Shown: piece after piece, positions 1 through 5,028 of the stretch
How positions within the stretch are numbered: the stretch's first letter is position 1
How the letters are laid out: each line of letters opens with the position of its first letter
Assembly (NCBI GenBank): GCA_003519585.1
Contig: DOWL01000076.1
Location: 39,991-45,459 of the forward strand
From: Nocardioides sp.
Lineage (GTDB): Bacteria > Actinomycetota > Actinomycetes > Propionibacteriales > Nocardioidaceae
Reading direction: 5' to 3'
DNA length: 5,469 nt
Notes under the pieces: generated by a model
Told to the model about the DNA's origin: nothing
Seen by the model: only the letters and a program-made list of their open reading frames with translations
Databases searched by the model: none
Made by a program: the position numbers and the translations under genes

Positions 1-137
1 TCCTCCGGCCCGGCCCCCCCGCCACTGCTCCCCTCGACGTCGCTGTCGAGGAGACCACCTTCGCCCACGCGACCGCCGGCACTCGCGGCAACCGGCTCGC
101 CGCCCTCATCGTCGCCACCCCCGAGGAGAACCAGTGA
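1..137 (+). CDS. fliM: FliM flagellar motor switch protein, C-terminal end (partial)
   Basis: The reading frame is open from base 3 to a TGA at 135-137 and gives 44 residues. After a proline-rich start it reads PLDVAVEETTFAHATAG, then RGNRLAALIV, then a short polar tail ATPEENQ. This is the pattern of the end of the SpoA (C-ring) domain of FliM: a beta strand, a turn with a conserved glycine, and a final hydrophobic strand. FliM sits in the cytoplasmic C-ring, where its N-terminus binds phosphorylated CheY and its C-terminus pairs with FliN. Both regions needed to prove FliM (the CheY-binding peptide and the middle domain) lie upstream of the window, so the name rests on this short tail plus its position directly before fliN, the usual order. 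The stop overlaps the GTG of fliN by four bases, suggesting coupled translation. It could be another SpoA protein, but that is unlikely in this context. Confidence 0.8.
   Translation, partial: LRPGPPATAPLDVAVEETTFAHATAGTRGNRLAALIVATPEENQ
123..128 (+). promoter_or_regulatory. Ribosome binding site of fliN
   Basis: GAGGAG lies five bases before the GTG at 134, inside the last codons of fliM. It is one of the two clearest Shine-Dalgarno sequences in the window and fixes the fliN start despite the overlap with the fliM stop. Confidence 0.7.
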
Positions 138-973
138 GCAGCGCTTCCGAGCCGATCGCCGGCCGCAACCCCGCCGACGTGGCGCTCGCCGCCGCCGAGG
201 CGGCGGCTGCGGTCCTGCCCGCCGCCGAGGTCCTGACCGCCAGTGCGGCCCAGCCGGGCAGCGAGCAGGTCGCCGCCCTGTTCGCCAGCAGCGTCGTCGC
301 CGACCTCGCGGGCGGCGCGTCCGGCCCGATCGCGGTGCTGGTCGCCGAGGACCTGGTGCAGGCGATCGCCGAGAGCCCGATCGAGGGGCTCGAACTCGCT
401 GGCGCGGTCCAGCCCGCACTGGACGCCGCCGCCGAAGCACTGGGTGGCTCCGCACAGGTCGGCCGGGTGCTCGCTCCGGCCGACGTCATCGCGATGTTCG
501 CGGACGGCTTCACCGTCGTCCCCCTAACGGGGAGCACGATCGCCGGTGCGCTGCTCGTCGGCGACTCGACGCTGGCCGGCCGACCGGTTCCGGCGGCACC
601 GTCGTTCGAGGCCGCCCCCGGCGCCATCGGCGGCCCGAGCGGCGTCGACGGGCTGGACGAGGTCCCCGCCCTGGCGTCGCCCTCTCCCGCCGGCAACGTC
701 GTGACGCCCATCTCCGCCGGCGCCCCGCGCGGCATCGAGATGCTGCACGGCGTCGACATGGAGGTGACGGTCGAGCTGGGCCGCGCCCGGATGACCGTGC
801 GCGACCTGCTGGCCCTGACGCCCGGAAACGTGCTGGAGCTCGACCGTGCCGCCGGGAGTCCGGCGGACCTGCTCGTCAACGGCCGGCTGATCGCCCGCGG
901 CGAGGTCGTCGTGGTCGACGAGGACTTCGGCCTCCGCATCACCGAGATCCTCGGCGAGAGCGTCGCGGGCTGA
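134..973 (+). CDS. fliN: FliN flagellar motor switch protein with long N-terminal region
   Basis: The protein has 279 residues; classical FliN has about 130-140. Residues about 203-273 are a typical SpoA/FliN domain: LHGVDMEVTVELGRARMTV, a DLLALTPGNVLELD strand-turn, DLLVNGRLIARGEV with N249-G250, and FGLRITEI at the end. FliN forms the lower part of the cytoplasmic C-ring, controls rotation with FliM and FliG, and helps dock FliH-bound export cargo. Residues about 25-145 resemble the CheC/CheX-like domain of FliY: a glycine-containing strand pair (LAGGASGPIAVLVAEDL) followed by a helix PALDAAAEALGG. In CheC phosphatases that helix carries D/S-x3-E-x2-N; here D97 and E101 are present but the Asn position is G104, so phosphatase activity is doubtful. 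Residues about 148-202 are a Pro/Ala/Gly linker. The GTG start is chosen by the GAGGAG at 123-128. The FliN name is secure from the C-terminus; the N-terminal assignment is inference. Confidence 0.92.
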   Translation: MSSASEPIAGRNPADVALAAAEAAAAVLPAAEVLTASAAQPGSEQVAALFASSVVADLAGGASGPIAVLVAEDLVQAIAESPIEGLELAGAVQPALDAAAEALGGSAQVGRVLAPADVIAMFADGFTVVPLTGSTIAGALLVGDSTLAGRPVPAAPSFEAAPGAIGGPSGVDGLDEVPALASPSPAGNVVTPISAGAPRGIEMLHGVDMEVTVELGRARMTVRDLLALTPGNVLELDRAAGSPADLLVNGRLIARGEVVVVDEDFGLRITEILGESVAG

Positions 974-977
974 ACCC

Positions 978-1817
978 ATGACCGAACTGACCGTGCGCCT
1001 GGTGGTCTCCCTGGCGATCGTCCTCGGGCTGCTGCTGCTGTGCGCCCGGTTCGCAGGACGTCGCTTCCAGGGTCGCCGCGACGCGCTGGTCCAGGTCGTC
1101 CACCGGCAGCAGATCGGGCGCCACGCGTCGGTCAGCGTCGTCAACGTCAGCGGGCGGCTCTTGGTGCTCGGCACCACCGATCAGGAGGTGCGGCTGCTCA
1201 CCGAGCTCGACCCGGACGAGCTCGCTGAGGACGATGAGCCCGCGGAGGCTGTGCCCGCGCAGCTCCCCGTCGCCGGTGACCCCATGCTCACCCTGCTCCA
1301 CGGCGGCGAGACCGCGGCCGCCACCAGCCCCACAAGCACCGCCGGTCCCGCCAGTCCCGCCAGTGTGGCCCGGGCCCTCGAGGTCCTCGAAAGCGCCAAG
1401 ATCCGCTCGCTGCACCCCACGCCGACCCCTGCTCCCGCTCCCCGGCCGGGTCGCCGGCGTGCGGATGTGCCGGTGTCCACCGAGCTCGTCGGGCCGGCCG
1501 CCCTGCTCTTCGCCGAGGAACCCCGCCACGCGGTGCTCCCCGAACTGCCCGAGACCCTCGTCGACGATCTGATCGACGTCCCCGCGGAGGTCTCGGCCGA
1601 CGTACGTCCCGGGCGGCACACCGCCCCCAAGCCCGGCGCCCGCCGGGCTGCGGCGCCCGGCGCACGCAAGGCCGCCTCGCGGCGTACGAGCGGCAAGCGT
1701 GGCGCCCGCACCGAGACCGTCACCCCGAAGAGCGACGACAGCGCCCTCGCCGGCTCCGTCCTCTCGCCTCGCACCTGGAAGCAGGCCTGGGGTGCCGTGA
1801 CCGGTCAGGCCTCGTGA
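978..1817 (+). CDS. fliO: FliO flagellar export apparatus assembly protein, extended
   Basis: The protein has 279 residues, about twice the usual FliO length. A few N-terminal residues precede one membrane helix at about 7-26 (LVVSLAIVLGLLLLCARFAG). Next comes the conserved cytoplasmic beta-rich FliO domain, about 27-80, with VVHRQQIGRHASVSVVNVSG and the diagnostic LLVLGTTDQEVRLL. FliO helps assemble FliP into the export gate and is not itself required for transport in well-studied bacteria. Residues about 85-205 are low in complexity (Pro, Ala, Thr) with an apparent helix around VARALEVLESAKI. Residues 210-244 are strongly basic, with 12 Lys/Arg and no acidic residue. The last 21 residues contain LSPRTWKQAW, which looks like a short amphipathic tail motif. 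The ATG lies four bases after the fliN stop without a clear Shine-Dalgarno sequence, so re-initiation by ribosomes finishing fliN is likely. The name rests on the N-terminal domain and on position before fliP. Confidence 0.88.
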   Translation: MTELTVRLVVSLAIVLGLLLLCARFAGRRFQGRRDALVQVVHRQQIGRHASVSVVNVSGRLLVLGTTDQEVRLLTELDPDELAEDDEPAEAVPAQLPVAGDPMLTLLHGGETAAATSPTSTAGPASPASVARALEVLESAKIRSLHPTPTPAPAPRPGRRRADVPVSTELVGPAALLFAEEPRHAVLPELPETLVDDLIDVPAEVSADVRPGRHTAPKPGARRAAAPGARKAASRRTSGKRGARTETVTPKSDDSALAGSVLSPRTWKQAWGAVTGQAS

Positions 1818-2761
1818 TCACCAGGCTGACCCGCCTTCTCGGTGTGGCCGCCGTCGTGGCGGTCGCCTGGCTCGTCCTCTCCCCGGGTACGGCGCACGCC
1901 GCTCCCCACGCGAGCACCGCGGCCGGGCTGATCAGCGCTGACGAGGAGACCGTCGGGCCGGACAGCAGCGCGAGCCCCGACGCCAGCCCCGACGCCAGCC
2001 CCGACGAGTCGCTGTTCGACGACGAGGACACGACGGGGAGCAACCAGGGGCCCGCCGGTCCGGGCGGGCCCGCCGGTCCCTCGGGGACCGACGGCGACAG
2101 CACGGTCAACATCAACATCGACGGGCTCACCGACAAGCCGAGCTCCTCGGTGACCGTGCTCCTGCTGCTGACCTTCCTCTCGCTGCTGCCCGCGATCGTG
2201 CTGTGCTGCACGAGCTTCACCAAGATCCTGGTGGTGCTCAGCCTGACCCGTAACGCGCTCGGCCTCCAGCAGACCCCGCCCAACCAGGTACTCGCGGGAC
2301 TCGCGCTGTTCCTCAGCCTCTTCATCATGGCGCCGGTGCTGAGCGAGATCTACCACGACGGTGTCCAGCCCTACCTCGATGGCGACGCGACCTCGGCGCA
2401 GGCCTTCGAGGACGGCATGGTGCCGCTGCGCGCGTTCATGCTGGAGAACACCGACGACGACGAGATCGAGTTGCTCTCCAACGTCGCGGACCGGCCGCTG
2501 CCAGAGACCGCCGAGGACACGCCCACGACGACGCTGATCCCGGCGTTCATCCTGAGCGAGCTCAAGGACGCCTTCATCATCGGGTTCATCATCTTCATCC
2601 CGTTCCTCATCATCGACGTCGTGGTCAGCGGCGCGCTGATGGCCCTGGGCATGATGATGATGCCGCCGGTCATGGTGTCCCTGCCGTTCAAGCTGCTGCT
2701 CTTCGTGCTGGTCAACGGGTGGGGGCTGGTCATCACCGCCCTCGTGGGGAGCTACGGGTGA
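1814..2761 (+). CDS. fliP: FliP flagellar export gate protein with acidic linker
   Basis: FliP is the main subunit of the export channel (five copies with FliQ and FliR) in the membrane centre of the basal body. Length is 315 residues against about 245-250 usually. Residues 1-29 form a signal peptide: basic start, hydrophobic core VAAVVAVAWLVL, and a probable cleavage site after AHA, as expected because FliP is one of the few export proteins made with a cleavable signal. Residues 30 to about 108 are an unusual acidic and glycine/proline-rich linker. The conserved protein follows: first helix at about 113-132, TSFTKI (133-138), RNALGLQQTPPNQV (146-159), second helix at about 159-180, an extracytoplasmic loop with PLRAFML, LIPAFILSELKDAF (from 241), and the last helices with MALGMMMMPPVMVSLPFK. 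The GTG start overlaps the fliO stop as GTGA; there is only a weak TCAGG before it. No upstream in-frame start is seen and the signal peptide supports this one. Confidence 0.96.
   Translation: MITRLTRLLGVAAVVAVAWLVLSPGTAHAAPHASTAAGLISADEETVGPDSSASPDASPDASPDESLFDDEDTTGSNQGPAGPGGPAGPSGTDGDSTVNINIDGLTDKPSSSVTVLLLLTFLSLLPAIVLCCTSFTKILVVLSLTRNALGLQQTPPNQVLAGLALFLSLFIMAPVLSEIYHDGVQPYLDGDATSAQAFEDGMVPLRAFMLENTDDDEIELLSNVADRPLPETAEDTPTTTLIPAFILSELKDAFIIGFIIFIPFLIIDVVVSGALMALGMMMMPPVMVSLPFKLLLFVLVNGWGLVITALVGSYG
1973..2008 (+). repeat. 12-base tandem repeat coding SPDA units in fliP
   Basis: Two identical copies of AGCCCCGACGCC at 1973-1984 and 1985-1996 are followed by a third at 1997-2008 that differs near its end (AGCCCCGACGAG). 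In frame they encode SPDA-SPDA-SPDE, residues 54-65 of the FliP linker. The exact DNA identity, not only protein similarity, suggests recent slippage duplication. The unit is a multiple of three, so copy-number change would keep the frame. Confidence 0.85.
2048..2079 (+). repeat. 18-base-period repeat coding collagen-like Gly-X-Y in fliP
   Basis: The 14-base word GGGCCCGCCGGTCC occurs at 2048-2061 and again at 2066-2079. It encodes GPAGPG followed by GPAGPS (residues 79-90), four Gly-X-Y triplets in a row ending at G91. Four triplets are far too few for a stable collagen helix, so a flexible spacer is more likely. Confidence 0.8.
2746..2751 (+). promoter_or_regulatory. Ribosome binding site of fliQ
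   Basis: GGGGAG lies six bases before the GTG at 2758, within the last codons of fliP. It decides the fliQ start at 2758 against a GTG 39 bases further upstream in the same frame, which would add 13 residues unlike any FliQ. Confidence 0.6.
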
Positions 2762-3027
2762 CCGACACCACCATCATCGAGATCGCGACGCAGGCCATGA
2801 TCGTGGCCCTGAAGCTGTCGGCTCCCCTGCTGCTCACCGCGCTGTGCGTCGGGTTCGTCATCTCGCTGTTCCAGTCGATGACGCAGATCCAGGAGTTCAC
2901 GCTCGCCTTCGTCCCGAAGGTGGTCGCCGTGGGCATCGCGCTGGTGATCAGCGGCAACTGGATGCTGCACACGATCGTCAGCTACACCGAGACGCTGTGG
3001 TCCTCCATCCCCAGCCTCCTGGTCTGA
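2758..3027 (+). CDS. fliQ: FliQ flagellar export gate protein
   Basis: The protein has 89 residues, the standard FliQ length. It has two hydrophobic hairpin segments, at about 14-38 (MIVALKLSAPLLLTALCVGFV) and about 53-76. The signature between them is intact: GFVISLFQSMTQIQEFTLAFVPK (residues 32-54), with K54 at the conserved lysine. FliQ packs as about four copies around the outside of the FliP/FliR helix in the export gate. The GTG start overlaps the fliP stop as GTGA and has a good ribosome binding site at 2746-2751. A longer reading from 2719 is rejected because its extra residues (MGAGHHRPRGELR) have no place in this family. Confidence 0.96.
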   Translation: MTDTTIIEIATQAMIVALKLSAPLLLTALCVGFVISLFQSMTQIQEFTLAFVPKVVAVGIALVISGNWMLHTIVSYTETLWSSIPSLLV

Positions 3028-3043
3028 GGACCGGTCGAGTCCG

Positions 3044-3808
3044 ATGCCCATCTCCATCGCCGGCGAGCCGCTGATCGGCTTCCTCCTGGCCTCGGTGCGG
3101 ATCGTGTCGTGGCTCGTCGTGGTGCCGCCGTTCTCGTCGCGCAGCATGCCGACCATGGTGAAGGTGGTGCTGAGCCTGGGCCTCGCCTTCGCCGCCGCCC
3201 CCGCTGTCGCCGACACCGTGATCGCGACCGACACGATCGGCCTGATCACCACGGCGTTCATCCAGGTCGCGATCGGGCTGACCATGGGCTTCGTGACCTC
3301 ACTGCTGTTCGGGGCGGTGGCGGCCGCGGGCAGCCTGGTCGACGTCTTCGGCGGCTTCTCCCTCGCCCAGGGCTTCGACCCGTTGGGCATGAACAGCAGC
3401 ACCGTCTTCGGCACCTTCCACCAAGGGCTCGCCACGGCCCTGTTGTTCGTCAGCGGCGGCTATCTGGTCGTGATCGGCGGGCTCCTCAAGACCTTCTCCG
3501 TGCTGCCGGTCGGGGCCATGCCTGACCTCAGTGGCGCCGAGGATGTGGTCACCACGGCCTTCGTGATGTTCTTCGTCACCGCCGTACAGATCGCGCTGCC
3601 GTTGGTCGCGGTGCTGTTCATCGCCGACCTGGGGCTCGCCCTGCTGACCAAGGTGGCGCCGCAGCTCAACGCGCTCAGCGTGATGTTCCCGGCCAAGATC
3701 GCCCTCACGCTGCTGGTCGTCGGCATGTCGTTCGCGCTGCTGCCCGACGTACTCCGCAACATCGTCGACCTGACCCTCGAGGCCATGGCCGCACTGGCGG
3801 GCGGATGA
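3044..3808 (+). CDS. fliR: FliR flagellar export gate protein
   Basis: The protein has 254 residues, normal for FliR (about 250-260), and is hydrophobic throughout with roughly six membrane segments. The recognisable core is SLVDVFGGFSLAQGFDPLGM (about 97-116; FliR-family plug region) followed by TVFGTFHQGLATALLFVSGGYLVVIGGLLKTF. Near the end come QLNALSVMFPAKIALTLLVVGM and PDVLRNIVDLTLEAM, which match the family's last helices. FliR is the single-copy subunit that completes the FliP5-FliQ4-FliR1 gate and contacts FlhB. The ATG at 3044 is 16 bases after the fliQ stop. Only TGAGGA (3025-3030, 13 bases away) or CGAG (3036-3039) precedes it, so initiation looks weaker than for fliQ. The stop overlaps the flhB start as ATGA, the arrangement expected for the natural FliR/FlhB partners. 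Confidence 0.95.
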   Translation: MPISIAGEPLIGFLLASVRIVSWLVVVPPFSSRSMPTMVKVVLSLGLAFAAAPAVADTVIATDTIGLITTAFIQVAIGLTMGFVTSLLFGAVAAAGSLVDVFGGFSLAQGFDPLGMNSSTVFGTFHQGLATALLFVSGGYLVVIGGLLKTFSVLPVGAMPDLSGAEDVVTTAFVMFFVTAVQIALPLVAVLFIADLGLALLTKVAPQLNALSVMFPAKIALTLLVVGMSFALLPDVLRNIVDLTLEAMAALAGG

Positions 3809-4953
3809 CCGGCGAGAAGACCGAGAAGGCCACTCCGAAGCGCCGCAAGGAGAATCGCAAGGAGGGGCAGGTCCCGCGTACGCCCGAGATCGGTGCGTGG
3901 GCGGCCCTGCTGCTGTTCACGCTCGCGCTGCCGATGCTGGTACGCCGCGAGTCGGCCGCGCTCCAGGCGCTGTTCCAGGAGGCACTCACCGCGATCCGGC
4001 ACCCAACCATCGACGCTGCCTTCCGGGTGCTCAAAGAGGGCGCCACCCACGCGTTCCTCGCGATCGTGGTGCTCGGCGCGCTGGTGATGATCGTCGGAGT
4101 GGCCTCAGCGGTCGGCCAGGGCGGCTTCTACCTCGCCACCAAGGCGGTCAAGCCGAGCGGCAAGAAGCTCAACCCGATCAGTGGCTTCAAGCGGATCTTC
4201 GGCACGCAGATGCTGTGGGAGGGCGCCAAGACCCTGCTCAAGAGTGCGGCGGTGGCGCTCCTGGTCTGGTCCTCGCTACGCGCCATGCTCCCGGTGATCG
4301 GAGCCCCGGCCAACCCCGAGCTGCTGCTCAGCCACACCGGGGACAGCGCGATCGCACTGGTCCGCAGCATCGCCCTGGCCGGGCTGGTGATGGGAGCGCT
4401 CGACTACGCCTGGCAGCGCCGCAAGGTCGGCAAGCAGACCAAGATGTCGAAGGAGGACGTCAAGCAGGAGCACCGTCAGTCCGAGGGTGACCCGCTGGTC
4501 AAGAGCGCCATCCGGGCGCGTCAACTGGCCACGGCCCGCAACCGGATGATGGCCGACGTACCCACCGCCGACGTGGTCCTGGTCAACCCCACCCACGTGG
4601 CCGTCGCGCTGCGGTACGACGCGGACAGCGGCGCCCCGCTGGTGGTCGCCCGTGGCGCGGGGGTGGTCGCGGCGAGGATCCGCGAACTCGCCGCCGAGGC
4701 GTCCGTCCCACTCGTCCGTGACGTCCCCCTGGCCCGGGCGCTGTACGCCTCGACCGAGGTCGGCCGCGAGATCCCGGCGGAACTGTTCGCCGCGGTGGCC
4801 CAGGTGCTGGCCTTCGTGATCAGCCGCCGCAGCCGTGGCCAACGCGGCGGTGAACACCGCAGCCCACGCCCCGAGGGCGAGATCGCGACCCCGCCGAAGG
4901 TCGGGAAACGCCGTCGTACGAACCTCTCAGGTCCGGTCCCCGCCGGCCGATAG
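3805..4953 (+). CDS. flhB: FlhB flagellar export switch protein
   Basis: FlhB wraps around the export gate and changes substrate from rod/hook to filament type after self-cleavage. The 382 residues match the family. The N-terminus EKTEKATPKRRKENRKEGQV is the conserved basic leader (4-23). Four membrane segments follow at about 30-46, 82-104, 138-158 and 186-203. The linker carries MSKEDVKQEHRQSEGDPLVK (from M214) and RNRMMADVPTADVVLVNPTH. The autocleavage motif N261-P262-T263-H264 is intact; in the family the bond between Asn and Pro is cut. The C-terminal domain VAVALRYD...VPLARALYASTEVGREIPAELFAAVAQVLAFV is complete, ending near 338. A basic tail of about 44 residues (339-382) follows, with RR and KRRR clusters. 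The ATG overlaps the fliR stop; no strong Shine-Dalgarno sequence is present, so coupling with fliR is likely. Confidence 0.97.
   Translation: MTGEKTEKATPKRRKENRKEGQVPRTPEIGAWAALLLFTLALPMLVRRESAALQALFQEALTAIRHPTIDAAFRVLKEGATHAFLAIVVLGALVMIVGVASAVGQGGFYLATKAVKPSGKKLNPISGFKRIFGTQMLWEGAKTLLKSAAVALLVWSSLRAMLPVIGAPANPELLLSHTGDSAIALVRSIALAGLVMGALDYAWQRRKVGKQTKMSKEDVKQEHRQSEGDPLVKSAIRARQLATARNRMMADVPTADVVLVNPTHVAVALRYDADSGAPLVVARGAGVVAARIRELAAEASVPLVRDVPLARALYASTEVGREIPAELFAAVAQVLAFVISRRSRGQRGGEHRSPRPEGEIATPPKVGKRRRTNLSGPVPAGR
4927..4953 (+). promoter_or_regulatory. Possible motility sigma (FliA-type) promoter before flhA
   Basis: GCCGATAG at 4946-4953 matches 7 of 8 bases of the known FliA/sigma-28 -10 element GCCGATAA. 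Eleven bases upstream, the normal spacing, is TCAGGTCC, which matches only 4 of 8 bases of the -35 element TAAAGTTT. The -10-like word is also the final flhB codons (Ala-Gly-Arg-stop), so it may be coincidence. It is placed where an internal promoter for flhA would be expected, just before the 75-base spacer. Weak call. Confidence 0.2.
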
Positions 4954-4970
4954 GAGCCGTAGCACTCGGT

Positions 4971-5008
4971 TGCCAGGACGGCACCCGACCCACTGCCAGG
5001 ACGGCGCC
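4971..5008 (+). repeat. Direct repeat in the flhB-flhA spacer
   Basis: TGCCAGGACGGC is perfectly repeated at 4971-4982 and 4994-5005, a period of 23 bases (about two helical turns). Extending three bases gives 14 of 15 matches. It lies in the only spacer of any size in the window (75 bases, 4954-5028) and ends about 20 bases before the flhA start. It could be a protein-binding pair of sites in DNA or leader RNA, or a chance duplication; nothing here decides. Confidence 0.7.
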
Positions 5009-5017
5009 AGCTCTCCC

Positions 5018-5024
5018 GAAGAGG
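5018..5024 (+). promoter_or_regulatory. Ribosome binding site of flhA
   Basis: GAAGAGG lies four bases before the GTG at 5029. It is a strong Shine-Dalgarno sequence and shows that flhA starts independently and is not coupled to flhB. Confidence 0.7.
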
Positions 5025-5028
5025 TCGC

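Noticed and set aside
188..207. Perfect 9-base inverted repeat (GCCGCCGCC / GGCGGCGGC) early in fliN
   Set aside because: It is explained by an Ala-Ala-Glu-Ala-Ala coding run in GC-rich DNA. The loop is only two bases and it is not followed by a T-run, so there is no case for a terminator or a regulatory RNA.
524..1177. Long minus-strand open frame opposite fliN and fliO
   Set aside because: GC-rich coding DNA leaves antisense frames open by chance. The product is a low-complexity mix with no recognisable fold, and the + strand genes are certain.
2047..2091. True collagen-like domain in FliP
   Set aside because: Only four Gly-X-Y triplets, too short for a triple helix; treated as a flexible linker.
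2719..2757. Longer fliQ start upstream at 2719
   Set aside because: It would add 13 residues unlike FliQ. The GTG at 2758 gives the standard 89-residue length and has a good ribosome binding site.
1720..3435. Minus-strand frames opposite fliP, fliQ and fliR (for example 1720-2328 and 2752-3435)
   Set aside because: They are shadows of membrane-protein codons, with no start signals or homology visible.
4954..5028. Transcription terminator between flhB and flhA
   Set aside because: I found no stable stem followed by a T-run; only a short GGCGCC palindrome and the direct repeat are present. Read-through is likely.
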